Shown here one piece after another: positions 11,699 to 23,690 of a stretch of DNA of 64,000 nucleotides. The notes beneath the pieces are model-generated. The model did not search any database. It was not told the DNA's origin and saw only the letters and a program-made list of their open reading frames with translations. The position numbers and the translations under genes are program-made. The first letter of the stretch is position 1; the number at the start of each line of letters is the position of its first letter. Source of the DNA: Talaromyces rugulosus (taxonomy: Eukaryota > Ascomycota > Eurotiomycetes > Eurotiales > Trichocomaceae); the NCBI RefSeq assembly GCF_013368755.1, contig NC_049562.1, positions 5,146,001 to 5,210,000 on the forward strand, given 5' to 3'.

Positions 11699-12184
11699 TG
11701 TCAGAGTCGGATAGTTTTGTCGATAAAATCAGGCAGGCCCAAGTTAGCTGCCGCTGTAATCCAAATAATATTTGAACATGCAACCCCCGTATATATATAC
11801 CTTCACTCCTTCCATCGCAATTCCACAAAATAGAAAGCGGAGGAATTTTTAGCCTTAGTCTGTAACTACCCTTGTCAGATAGCGGAATTAGACTCTGTCG
11901 TTGTTGTCGATCTATTTCGTCATCCGACATGGCGTTTGCGCAACAATGCATGGTGTTGTGCTGCCTGCATAATCGCATTGCGCATCGATAAGGATCTAGT
12001 TTTGCATTGCGCGGCCAGTCATGCGCTTTGTGAGTCGGGGATTATGGCGTGATATTTGGGGTGTTCACGACACTGGAGAGCTGGGCCTCTTTAGTGCTTA
12101 TGCTGGAATTTGTTTTTTTTAAAGGAACATGCTCTTATTGTCTATCGCCAAAACCAACAAAATAAATTCCTTGGAAAGAACATG
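11699..12184. promoter_or_regulatory. Promoter region of the symporter gene
   Basis: 486 bases between two genes on the minus strand, holding the transporter promoter and the 3' flank of the monooxygenase gene. A poly-T run lies near 12113. A frame at 11673-11978 has no family features and is judged spurious. Confidence 0.5.
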
Positions 12185-13884
12185 CTAAGCTCTCCCAAAT
12201 AAGACCTTCAGTCGCTCTCTCTGCTGTTCTTTAGCCTCGATCCAAGTGTCTGTATGTCCCTGGATCAGCGGCAAGCCAAAATTTCTCCTGCCAGAATTTG
12301 TCCAATCCAAGATATCTTGAACATAGACTTCCTCATGGTCCTTCAATGAGTGGAAGCCCCTTCCACTTCCCTTTATCCGAACGCGCTCTTTGTACTCGTC
12401 TGTCATGCTCGTTCGAGACGGAAGCTTAATGATTCCTGAAAACACTGCTGCTAGTACGATCGCTTGAAACTCAAATAATGTAAAGGTAGCCGTATAGTAA
12501 GGGACACCAATAAATGCCAAAGTCGGGTCGGGGATGTAGAAAATATCCTTGTGCAGGTTATGGACCTGATTACCGTCTGTGACGAGAACAGTGTCACTGG
12601 CATTGTCGGATAGAGTTTCGTCCTCGTGAAATCTTTCCAGGAAAGGGAGGGTGATATGATATCCAGTGCATATGAAGATTTGGTGAATATCACGTATCGT
12701 CTGATCCGTGTTTTTTAGATGTATTGTCACCGGAAGAGGCTTGTCACTAGACAGTTCAGTGGGTGCGTCGTCTTCTGTTACTTCGAATGACGAGATCTCG
12801 CTTATTCTGGCGGCGTTCTCAGGTAGAACACTTGCTCCCAAGTCAAAAGGGCCGTCGCGCGTACTCTGGTAAATACTCTTTGTCAAGGGTCCAAGTTCGC
12901 GCGCAATGTCCGTCGAGGATACACCACCGCCGATGAGAAGAACATTCTACGAATGCACATGTGTAAGTTGCTATAGAAACTCCAAACGCCGGTAGATTTG
13001 AGATCTCACCTTGCCCGCAAATTCATCCGGCCGTCTGTAAGATTTTGAGTGTAGGACTCTAGATGGCCATCTGGCCTTTAGGCCAGACAGGCCCGGTAGA
13101 TCTGGCACTCGAGGGGCATGATAATGACCAGAGGCAACGACAACCGCATCGAAATACTATGGGAATGTGTGAGAACGCTATTTCAAGATGCCCGTTTGAA
13201 ACACTTACTTCAGACAGTTCTTCTTCAACATCACCTTTCTCAGCGTCTCCACGAAGAACCGACCATGTCACTTTCCACGTTGTCTCTTCTTTCTGAACAT
13301 CCACCACTCGAGCCCCCAACCGAGTCACACCGCTAACCCCGGTCTTTATCGACGTATTCTGGATATAATCCTTTATCACTCCATGGTCCACGATATCCGG
13401 AGTTCCCTCTGGCCATGCGTTGAGTGTCGTTCTCAAAAGCGGGGTCGAGACATTATTCCTGAGACCTACATAACACGGTCTATCGTATATAACATGTTAG
13501 ATTCTGGACAACAAGAAACAAAACCAGGTGAGTTCAATGCTGTCCCTACCCTGGCGGTGCATGTTTCAAGTCATTTTTATCCGTCGCTCGTTCGTCGTTT
13601 CCAGGTAGCTCTCCTTGCGATGGTTTCGTAGACGGATATACTGGTTCTATGGGCGGACGTTCATCGTAAAGCCTATAACATCACCATTTCTTTGAGTATT
13701 GGAATATAAAACCAAGGTTTCCGACCGCAAATGGAAATTGGGATACGTACCACACCCCGCCAGCTGCCTTGTTTCTTTCAAAGACCGTGACATCTAGTCC
13801 TTCCGAGAGTAAATGCGCTGCAGCGACAACACCACTGATCCCAGAGCCGATCACGGCTACTTTTCTGATGGATAGATCTGCCAT
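12185..13884 (-). CDS. Flavin-containing monooxygenase (FMO-like)
   Basis: Five exons by frame, about 490 residues. The N-terminal FAD-binding motif is GSGISGVVAAA with the acidic FERNKAAGGVW; splicing at 13751 joins GGVW to LYDERPP. The segment VYPSTKPSQGE follows, then FDAVVVASGHYHAPRVPD, close to the FMO signature before the second nucleotide site. The NADPH site is LLIGGGVSSTD, and HQIFICTGY matches the late ATG-type motif. Family members insert one oxygen atom at N or S centres, or act on ketones, using NADPH. It lies divergent from a TauD-type dioxygenase, so two oxygenases share a 706-base promoter region. Substrate unknown. The alternative is a Baeyer-Villiger enzyme, but the long BVMO motif was not seen. 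Confidence 0.88.
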
Positions 13885-14590
13885 TGTTCGGTCGTGCGGT
13901 TAGCAAAGTTGACTAGAGCTATAAGAAGCATGGATATTATTGATGGCATACATAATTAAAAGCAGGATGCGATACAAATTCCTTTGGCGATTTGTCATCG
14001 AGATTTGGTTACATTTGGTGATTGCATCATTTCTTGACAAGTGCACGTTTTATTCTAGAACTCCAAATTGCGAATGGGGACAGCCCGGAAGACACCCGAA
14101 TAGTAATAATATAATTGAATTAATTATCCGTTATTTTAAAGTGCATAATTAATCATGATCCAAATTGATTGGCAAGAGATAGCACCGGATGTTTTACGTC
14201 GGGGCAGCCAATGATGGGACCAGAGTTATAAATCTTGGGTTGTAAAAAATGCTCCGATTGAAACACGACAGTTGGGGTCTGGAGTGATACGATCCTCCAA
14301 AAGAGGCGAAGTGCAGGGTGCGCAATGGTGGTTGGCGATGATGTGATTAACCGCATCACGACCATCTTGTGACAGGAGATGTGAGGGGTTGGATATGACG
14401 TGCATGAACTGCAAGTTTGGGCAAAGCAATATACAAAGAAGTAATTCCCCATGGTATCTACAATAACAATCACTTCATCAATTAAGTAAAAACTACAAAA
14501 CAGACCAATTCTATTTTTTACCGCATCAGGCAATTTAAGGTTGTTAGGGTTACTAGGGTTAGGGTTACCGCACGCAATAAATAATTCGAC
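13885..14590. promoter_or_regulatory. Divergent promoter of monooxygenase and dioxygenase genes
   Basis: 706 bases separate the two start codons. The half next to the monooxygenase is AT-rich. A telomere-like motif cluster sits just before the dioxygenase start. No supported gene is present; a frame at 14153-14647 runs into the dioxygenase in the wrong direction. Confidence 0.5.
14541..14567 (+). repeat. Short interstitial telomere-like repeat
   Basis: Three imperfect copies of TTAGGG occur in this short stretch, about 25 bases before the dioxygenase start codon. TTAGGG is the telomere unit of most filamentous ascomycetes. The cluster is far too short to be a telomere and may be a promoter element, since such telobox-like motifs occur in promoters. 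Confidence 0.6.
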
Positions 14591-15882
14591 ATGGCACCAG
14601 CACCAATCGATCTCCAAATCGTCGACGTCGCTGCGCCGACCAAACATGAAATCTCTCTACCTCAGCCGGCCAGAGAAAGACTAGAAAAGGCTGGGATTGA
14701 CCTGTCGCAGGGCTATCCATACAAGCCGGCCCGGCCGCTCTATCTCGACGACGTCTACAACATCCGCAACCAGAACCGAGAATACGTCGACGCGGGCAGT
14801 CGCGCAGACCGAGACAAGAAGGCGCTTCTCGGCGCTGCGAAGGAGGTCATTCATCTCACCAAGAATATCGGCACAGAGATCGTAGGCCTGCAGCTCAAGG
14901 ACCTGACCGACCAGCAGAAAGATGAACTGGCTCTGCTGATTGCTGAACGAAGCGTTGTCTTTTTCAGAGACCAAGATCTCACTCCTCAGAAACAGAAAGA
15001 ACTAGGTGACTATTATGGCGAGGTCGAAATTCACGTACGTTCCCACAAAACCCCTGATCGTCTAGTGAAAGAGACAAGTCTTACCAGCTTGTACAGCCCC
15101 AAGTCGGCCATGTGCCAGGCGTACCCGGCATAACCGTGATTTGGCCAGCGTTAAATGCCCTCGACCGACCCGCCAGTTTCCGCAAACCTGGAGGCTCATC
15201 ACAGTGGCACACTGACCTTGTCCACGAGCGACAACCGGCCGGTATCACACACCTGCACAACGACACCGTACCGACCGTTGGCGGCGACACGCTCTGGGCC
15301 AGCGGATATGCTGCTTATGAGAAACTATCTCCTGGATTCCGCAAGATTATTGACGGGAAAACGGCCATCTATCGCTCTGCGCACGGCTATTTAGACCGTA
15401 AGAACCCCGAAGCGGGCCCCAAGTACGTCGAGCGTGAGCACCCGTTGGTGCGTACGCATCCTGCAACAGGCTGGAAGGCGTTGTGGGTTAATCGCGCGAT
15501 GACGGTTCGTATTGTTGGACTGGACAAAGCCGAAAGCGATTTGATCCTGGGGTATTTGTATGATGTGTATGAGCGTAATCTGGACATTCAGGTGCGATTC
15601 AGGTGGACGCCGCGGACCAGTGCGTTGTGGGACAATAGGTATTTAGCAAACCCAATCCCTTCTAGTAGTACACTTTTCTGATTCGTTTCTTTCAGGATCA
15701 CAATTCATAATGCGAGCTGGGACTACGAAGGCACGGAGCCCAGGCATGGAACCCGAGCGACCTCGCTGGCAGAGAAACCATTCTTCGATCCTAAATCGCC
15801 GTCGAGGAGAGAAGCGCTTGGTCTGTTGGGACCTGATGAGATTAAAGAACTGCAGGAATATGCAGGGAATTTGCAGCTATAA
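14591..15882 (+). CDS. TauD/TfdA-family 2-oxoglutarate-dependent dioxygenase
   Basis: Three exons, 14591-15034, 15088-15638 and 15696-15882, give 393 residues. The iron-binding pair is in SSQWHTDLV (His and Asp, about residue 188); the distal His is in ITIHNASWDY after the last splice, and the arginine that holds 2-oxoglutarate is in HGTRAT. FFRDQDLTPQ is typical of the fungal Jlp1/TauD group. These enzymes use Fe(II), oxygen and 2-oxoglutarate; named members release sulfite from taurine and other sulfonates, and a related group acts on xanthine. This sequence resembles the sulfonate group more, with no proof. It is divergent from the flavin monooxygenase. Confidence 0.92.
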
Positions 15883-16419
15883 AGAGCAGATTTTTTGCGT
15901 TGTCCTATCCAATGTAGCAATCTCATTCTGAAACATGCGAGCTATCACAACGTCTATCCTGGTCTATTTCATAACGTAGGATGCGGTCAAGCAGGGAATA
16001 TTAACTCAGCTTGATTGACGTTTCTCTGTTTGGTACAGGAATAAAGAACATCACCCTTATCGTCAATTGGAGGGTTCCGATGTTTACGTTTGGAAGGAAT
16101 AGTTGAATACCGAAAAAAGTCAAGGTAATGACGGAGTAAAGCAAAGGACCCTCTTTTACCAACGACGTTTGTACATGATATAGGTCTTAATGTAGTCTAC
16201 TACAAACATTAACATGCAAGTGACACGACCATCTATAGTGTCTATTGTTGTTTCCAATGTTATCAACATTCCCATGTCGAACATTTCTCATCCTCTACAA
16301 GCCCGGCCTACTCTTTTGCCAACCCAGTTAAAACTAGTAAAAAGTGAATCGTCATATCATGTCTCATAAATGTAATACATATATTTAAAAAAAAAAAAAG
16401 AATTCGCGCGATTCTCTGT
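15883..16419. other. Intergenic between convergent genes
   Basis: 537 bases between two converging 3' ends, with an A-rich run near 16387-16399. No gene or repeat seen. Confidence 0.55.
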
Positions 16420-18214
16420 TCAAGCTCCAGCATCGCTTTCGTCGTCCGATTTGTCGATATCCTCTGAGTCGTCGTTCCAACCGTCAGCTTCTAGGTTTGG
16501 CGACCGAATGCCAAAACTCAGGACAAACCCGATAAATGTGACGGCTGCAAACACGCCAAAGGTGAGTATTTCGCCCCTTTTCACGTGAATGGTAAGCGAG
16601 TACAGTCCACCGGAGAGAAAAGGACCAATGGCTCGTCCGGCCGCAGACAGGGTCTGCGCGAGTCCATTAAGAGCTCCGAGGACGGAGTTGTTGGGAGCAG
16701 AGTTTGTGACCTAGATATATTAGTTAAACAAAAATCTCCTCAAAAGAGACGTAAATAGAACTCACGAGTAGAAGCGAACTTGTCAACCCACCAACGGCAG
16801 CAACCGTCTTTATGAGAAGGACAAGACACAGTTCAATGGCTAGCCAGATTGTCTTCTTCGATAAGTGGTCCTCGTCGTTGCCCTTGTATCCGATCAAAGG
16901 CATGAGCAGGAACGAAACGACAAAACCCAGCAGCCCGGCACGGTAAGACCATTTATTGCCCATCTTTTCACGCAATTTTCCAAAAATGCAAACTTGGAAG
17001 AGAATCGTTACCACGCCAGAAAATCCCAGCGATAGTCCAAGCTCCTGTGGAGTAAGGTTTCGGCCGGTTGGCTCTGGTGCTTCGGCGAAAATGGGATAAA
17101 GGGAATTAAAGGCGACGTTGGCAAGGGCAAAAATCAAATACGTGATTAACAAAAGAACAGTGTCTCGGTTGAAGATTTCATCCCGAGTTAGTTCATGTTC
17201 GTGTTCATGCTCGGTAGGGGACATCGGGGAGACCGCTGAATCCAAGTCACTATCTCTAGTAGCATCGCTCCAGGAGCGACCGCGGGTTGGAATCTGGGGC
17301 ACCTGGGGCACTGAGTGGTACCGAAACGGCCCACTGAAGCCGGCCCGTAGATAAGTAGGCCGATGAGAGGTGGTAAACTGCCAAAACGAGCTGAAAAACT
17401 CCCTGATCCGCTGGGTGAAGCTCGGCAGGGCATCGGAATCCTCCAAGCTTTCATCAAGGAAAATGGTTGTCAAAACCAAGTCGATAACCAAGATGGCCGC
17501 TGATACTATATTCGGCACGATGTATGGGTACGGGTTCGGCTGGCTTTTGTCAAACGGATTGGTGTGAAAAATGAGAGAGCCCCCTAGCAGCGGACCAGTG
17601 ATGCCTCCAATCCCATATAGCACGGGAAGATAGGTGAAGGCTCGCGACTGGTTACTGCGGTCGGTGATCTCACCCAGACAGGTAGACACCAACCCGGCAT
17701 TTCCATTCAACATGCCCATCAAGGCTTGCACAACTATAGCTTGCCACAGTGTTGTGCAAAATCCGAAAAGCACAAAGGTGATGGCAGTACAGATGGTGCC
17801 TGTGAGGATTACTGGCTTCCTCCCAATGCGGTCCGACAGCCATCCCCAGAAGTAATTGGTCGCGAACTGGGCGAGCGCAAAGGCGGAGGCGATCAAACCC
17901 ACGTATACACCAACATCTTTGCCTTGTACTTCGGGAAACGTCGCGGTCATGTTGGGCAGGTAAGGGCTGATGGAATTGAGCGCGGTCTGCTCGGCCAGTG
18001 CAATCATGGCCAGCACAGCCATTTGCCTCTTGGGCAGCGGTGCCTGCCCTGAAAAATGGTCTCCATTTCCATTGGTGTGTAAAGAAGGGTCCGGGTGTGA
18101 AGAATCAGACCCGTTCGAGGGAGGACGTCCACGCGATTTGGGCGGCGGGGTTGCAAAGGTCTGGTAATGCTGAGTCGACGAACGCCGGATGGGCGTGGAT
18201 TCGGAGGCGACCAT
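16420..18214 (-). CDS. MFS transporter, ZIF-like/drug-proton antiporter type
   Basis: Two exons, 18214-16766 and 16710-16420, give 579 residues. A hydrophilic serine/proline-rich N-terminus of about 65 residues precedes the first helix, MAVLAMIALAEQ. Motif A, WGWLSDRIGRKPVIL, sits between TM2 and TM3. A long central loop with a short His-Glu repeat (about 335-345) divides the two halves. The second half ends in FGVFAAVTFIGFVLS and an acidic tail. The pattern matches fungal carriers related to plant zinc-induced facilitator-like proteins and to yeast YCR023C, thought to be vacuolar or plasma-membrane exporters. It closes the catabolic run at its right end, but could be an unrelated neighbour. 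Confidence 0.9.
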
Positions 18215-19802
18215 CTCGTCAATAACGAACGTGTAGACAGGGGGGCGCAGAGGCCGGACCGCAGACCCTGGCTATATTATTGACAGAGTTGTGCAACACG
18301 CGGTTATACTTCAGATGTCGGGATCGCGGTGGTTCGGTCGCGTGTCGCCGATGGCGATCGGTCCGTGGCGTGTGCTGGTACTGGCCAGCAGCGCCGAGCT
18401 GCAGGTGGTATTCAACGCCGGATTGGCGTTCTCAAGGGCAGGCGACGTGCATGTGTGTCTGTGCTGCTAGTGAAGAAAAAGGACAGCACAATAATGGATG
18501 GATAGACGCGTTTGAGGTGGTGAAGAAGTGGCGGGAGGCTGGGAATGTCGCGGGTGGGAAAAAACGAAGGGGAAAGCGGCAGGAGCCAATCAGAACGGCG
18601 GATCGTATGACTCATCCATCTAATCTGATAAGATCGAGAAAACAATAGAGTGCTCTCGATTAAAAATAAGATCCCTCTCGACTTTGCATATTTGTCATAT
18701 TGATATTACTCCCCATTAGAGTGTATACGCCACGGCCGGTGTTGCTGGCAACGTCAGCATCATTTGCCATCTGCACAGTCAAACTGACAAAGTCTCTATT
18801 AGTGTTGGGTTACGCAAGTATGTAGCTTTGGACGAAACATTAATCTCTATACAAAAGTATAGAATGAAACGCAACCAAGCTACCCTGTATAGCTGCATGG
18901 ACACCAACCGAATGAGCCGGGCCAAAAGCATGAGTTAGGGCCAAGGGAACCAATAGGGTTTATAAAGTATTAGTAATTATTGTTAGTACCTATGGCCGTC
19001 TTGCAATCAATTGATAAGCACACTTTTTGCCTCTCTCTCTCTCTCTCTCTCTCTCCATCTCCCTCTCTTTACATCAATATTACAAATCGCATTCGACCTT
19101 ATAGTAGACCAAGATTCTGGAAGCATGGCGTCGCGCTAGCCGTTCCCGCCTTTGGGATCGACCCTGCAGATCTCCCACCCTAGTGTATCCGAAGAGCTGA
19201 ACAAGCTATTACACATGGATTTCTAAACAGGCAGACGCGAAAAAAAGGAATACCTGCATAGTAAAACGTGTCTTTAAAGGTGCTATGCATCTTGCTAACG
19301 CCATAATCTCCCACTTCCACGACGAATTTGCCGCCCGTACAGCGTCGCACCATTACCGTCCCCGTTCCGGCGCCCCGGGACGATTGAGTCACCCAAAAAA
19401 TGTTCCGGTCTAAAGCTTCTTTTTTTCGGAAAGCACGGCCACTTGAGCGGTTTTTTCTCGCACCAAAAAGTTAGCGGGGTGATCCGGTCCAGTAGTTCTA
19501 GGTATCCTGAATGGAAGTAGGTCTTGTGCTTACCTACTAAGATACTAGTTGTTGGGTCGATAATTCCAAATGCTGGCGCATGACTTGAGGCTTAGAGGTT
19601 GAGACGATGAGGGCTGATGGAATCGAGAGGAAGAGCTAATTACGGCTGTTGAAGGGAGAGGAGTATTAATATCACTGTATGCCACTCTTCCTCTTGCGTC
19701 CTGTTCTGGATTATCATCATAACCACATTGATAGGACATATCACATTGTATCACATTCCAAACACGCGACAGACAAAACAAGGAAGAGAGAGGACAGACA
19801 GG
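18215..19802. promoter_or_regulatory. Long divergent upstream region
   Basis: 1588 bases between divergent start codons. It contains a CT microsatellite at 19031-19055 and several short frames with no domains. It probably holds both promoters and 5' leaders. Confidence 0.5.
19031..19055 (+). repeat. (CT)n microsatellite
   Basis: About twelve perfect CT units, continuing into a looser pyrimidine tract. CT-rich tracts are common in fungal promoters and leaders. Confidence 0.9.
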
Positions 19803-20363
19803 ATGCCTCAAGACGTCAAAACACTCCTAACCTTGCTACGCACGCCCCGCGTCAACACACTGACTGAACTCCGACGCATCGAGCGCAACCTCATCCCAGC
19901 CAAGATCAATCCGAGCCTCGACAACAACAGCACGATCCCCAACGAAATCGTCGAGCCGCTGGCATCGGCTTGGCTAAACTACGTCTACAGCAACAACCTT
20001 CTCAGCGAACTGCGCAATCTGACACGCTCGTGCATGTTCAGCTCCGAGCTACTCGACGAGGCCAAGATGCTCGTCACGGCAGATCCAGACAGTGGCCAGA
20101 GCTGGAATTTTGCGTGGTTGGTGCTGAACAAGATTGAAAACGAGTACGGTTTAAATTTTATACAGCTTTAAAAAAAGGTGCGGCATTGCTAACTTTTCAA
20201 TAGAGAGTTAATCGACAAGCACGCGCGAGACCTATCCACCAATCCAGATATGTGGGGAGGTCGCTCTCCTGCGGCCGACGAAGCCAAGATGCTCGAAGAC
20301 AAATGCAAACAAGAATGGACATGGGCTGTTCGCCAGATGCTGCGGAACTGGGAGACTGCATAG
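19803..20363 (+). CDS. Uncharacterised 166-residue protein
   Basis: Two exons, 19803-20143 and 20204-20363, joined by a 60-base intron that keeps the frame. The start MPQDVKT was preferred over an upstream in-frame ATG at 19728 because the upstream 25 residues are rich in basic and polar residues unlike the rest. The protein is predicted largely helical, with leucine-rich stretches (LLTLLRTPRV and WLNYVYSNNLLSELRNL) and a tryptophan-rich C-terminus (EWTWAVRQMLRNW). No membrane segment or signal peptide is seen. I do not recognise the family; the intron position and coding character support a real gene. Confidence 0.72.
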
Positions 20364-21133
20364 AGCAAAAAGAAATTTGTTTTATTTAGTTTCTTGATGT
20401 CATGTATGATTACAATAATGAAGACAATGATGGTAGTGAAAAGCTGTACCCTGACGTCATGTTCCTAGTAATCGGCCCATCCCGCGGACCCCCGGAAGAG
20501 GGTCGGACACTCCGGGCGCGCGTGACGGGGAGAATGACGGGGAAAATGACGGAGGTATGTGAAGGGCTGAAGAAAATGAAGGAATATCTCCGAAAGTGAA
20601 AATGTAATAGTAATACGATCGCGCTTATCCAGGCGCAGCATTGTAATATTTGTATGCCTTATTAGTCATTACGTGTTGCATGTCGAATCCTTCTAGAATG
20701 AGCCTAAAATAGAAGTTAAAAATAGTAGGAATAACGCTAGTCCGTAAATGGAACTGTTTAGTGGGGCGGTAAATGTATGATTCCACGTCTATCCTCACTC
20801 GCCAATAAGAAATAGTGTTTCTCACTTAAAGTAGTCATGTAAATTGAGATTCGTATATACAACAACATTTGAAGATGCTTGATATATAAAATGTCCAACG
20901 AGCGTATTCACAACATAAGGGTATTCCTCCATCAATGGCCAAATCACAAAACAAGAAAAACCCCAAACTCCATAATGCTAATATGAACGCTTTTCGCACA
21001 AATCAAAGACTTGATCAATCTGCAAATAAATCCAACGGTTATGCACCCCCATGAATCCTTCCATAAAGTACCAAAAAAAAAAATTTTAAAAGTAAAAATA
21101 AAAATAGACAAGAAAAAGGACAGGAGGACTGGT
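20364..21133. other. Intergenic between convergent genes
   Basis: 770 bases between two converging 3' ends. Short frames at 20402-20599 and 20625-20825 show no family features. Nothing else was seen. Confidence 0.5.
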
Positions 21134-23655
21134 TCAAGCCCATCTCCAGCCTGCACCACTACTGTGTTTGGGTGCGTTGACAAGCGGATCAACGAGATTC
21201 TCTGGGCCACTCTCATCACCACTGTTGTTGTTTGAGCCCGTTCTCCACAACTGGGACACCTTTCCTTTGGTCCTCTTCTTGCGCTCTTTGGTGAGCAGGC
21301 GGATGGCAGCTTCGATATCAAGCATGTCTCCAGTGTCGGTGATTTTCAGAGCCCACTTGGCATCGTGTTCGCTGAAGCCAAGGTCATTAACCATCATGGC
21401 AATGGCTTTGTCGACAGGATCAATAAAGGTTGAAAGTGCAGAGTACCGCGGGGGCGGGCCGTGAGAAACAGGAAATGATTCTTGGTTGGACGGGGTGTAT
21501 GGAGGAACATAGTTGTTGTCGTTATTGTAGAATTGTGATACCGAGTTGTCTTCATTCATGATTGCCAAATCGGGGCGACGTCCTGGCTCTCGGGCATTGT
21601 GGCTCATGCTATAGCTGGTTCGGGGTTCGCTGGTAGGTGGTGGATTACTTCTCCGCACCGGGGATCCACCGTTGCTTGTCTGTTGCTGTTGCTGTTGCTG
21701 TGGGGGCGTGGTCTGCTGTGGGGCGATCCTGGTCTCGTATGTACGAGCAATCGCTTCACGAAGGAATGGTTGTCGACTAGAACCAGGCTCTGGAGGCTCC
21801 CATTTGGTCACGCCCATCTGCTTGGCCTTGGCAAACGTGGCCTGGGCCGAGTCATTCGGGCAAACCGAGCTCAAGGCAACTAGCGCCGATGGCCCGAGTG
21901 TTAGGATATAGGAAGTCCACTCCTCAAGCATACTATCTTCCTTGGGGATGTCGCCAAGTGAAATATCCATGCCTTCGAACACACCGGCCTTGCGAGCCTC
22001 TTTGCTTTCGCCGTGCATGACCTGGACAAGAACACTAAGGCAATTCCAGATTTCCATCATGTCGTACAGTTGACCATGGGTCAACCCGCTTCCATTACCA
22101 ATGCCAAACCCTGCAGGCGGGTCAAAGAGCACGTTGTTCATGCTGAAAGATGGCTCCGGCATGAAAACTGTAGCCCCGGCCTTGTTCCCGTTAGCAACAA
22201 CGCCACCATTCAACCAGTCCATTTGGCCTTTGACGTCGGCTTCTCGGTTCTTTCCACAGCCAAAGATTCGGCAAAATGTCCAAATGCGCCAGAAGGCTTC
22301 GTCGATCTCGTCCGCGCGGAGTTCGTCGCTGCCTGCTAATCCGCCGACCGTCTCTGGACGGACAAAAGTGCCACAGCGCGCGAGGATCAAAGATTTGAGT
22401 TTGGCTAGGTTGATCATGTCGCGACCGTAATGCCGTAGGTACGATGTCGGGGTATATTCCGGAACAGTGGCATCTGGGTCTTGTATACTTTGCAACTCTT
22501 CAGTCCAGGGCGGACTCATCTCCCGCAGTTCCCAGGCGGGAGGGCTCATCTGGAAAAGGGCGTTCTTAATCAATGAAAGTTCGCTTCTCTTGAAGACCCA
22601 GTAGAATTGTTTGTTGAGCAGGGCGTAGTTGAATAGTTGATCGAGATTGCTCACGTTCATCATCAGTGCCATAACAACCTTCTCGGGCATTCGGGACGGC
22701 ATCGGAAGATTAACGTTCTCAAAAGGCCCCGGGGACGCGACGATAGGAGTGGAGCCATTTCCATCCAGCTCGTAGAGCATAGATTGGCGTTGTGGGTGTA
22801 GATTGCGGGACTGGGATGGCCGGGCCAGCGCCAGCGGTACCTCCTCGGTAACAGTCTCCATTCGGTTGAGAGAGATGAATATTTTGTCACTGTGTGGCAT
22901 AGCATCTTCCTTGGGTGCGCCGGCTACTTCTTCTTCTCCCTCCTCGTCAATCGGTGACTGGGCTGGTGGGGAGTCCATGATAAAGGACCGCGTATGCAGC
23001 CCCACATCGTCTGGAGTTTCAGGATAGTTCTTGACGCTGGCGGCGGCCCGTGGTGGCTGTGGGATGATCTGAGACTGGACGAGGGCGTTGGAAGCCGCCG
23101 TGTTGAGCTTGGGCAGCTGCAGGCGGAGGGCCTTTTCATTGTCCGACGACGTGAGGCGGGGAATGTGGCTGCTGCTCATCAAAGGAATGCCCAGTTTCTT
23201 AACCGCCTTGAGCGGGTAGATGGTCGACCATTCGTCTGTTTCACCATTGTTGGTGGGTGCTGGTTTTTTGTTGTCCTCGCCGTCCGAGCCGCTGTCTTCC
23301 AGTTCGGCCTGCTCCTCAATGGCCACGTCCAGCGCCTTTGCGATTTGGGCATCGATGTACCGGTCGGTGCTCTTGGCCAGCGCGGCCTGGTCGTCCTCGA
23401 GCGTCACCAAGACGCTCGCACCATCCGCAGGATCCTCGCGCTGTCGCCGCGCCTGGGTAGTCTTCTGGCGGCGCGGCAGACGCAGCGAGTATCGCAACTT
23501 GCGGCCGACGCCCTTGGTAGACGACACGGGGCACTGGCTGCTGGGCTCCATGGTGGGGAGGCTGGAGACATCCGACTCGGCGGACGAGTTGGACTCGAGG
23601 CGAGTGTGCGTGGGCGGTGGACGCGGCGGCGATGATGGAGCAGTTGTTTTGATGA

Positions 23656-23690
<35 letters not shown>

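Noticed and set aside
14153..14647. Minus-strand frame of 164 residues
   Set aside because: Overlaps the dioxygenase start and promoter; the dioxygenase has clear catalytic motifs.
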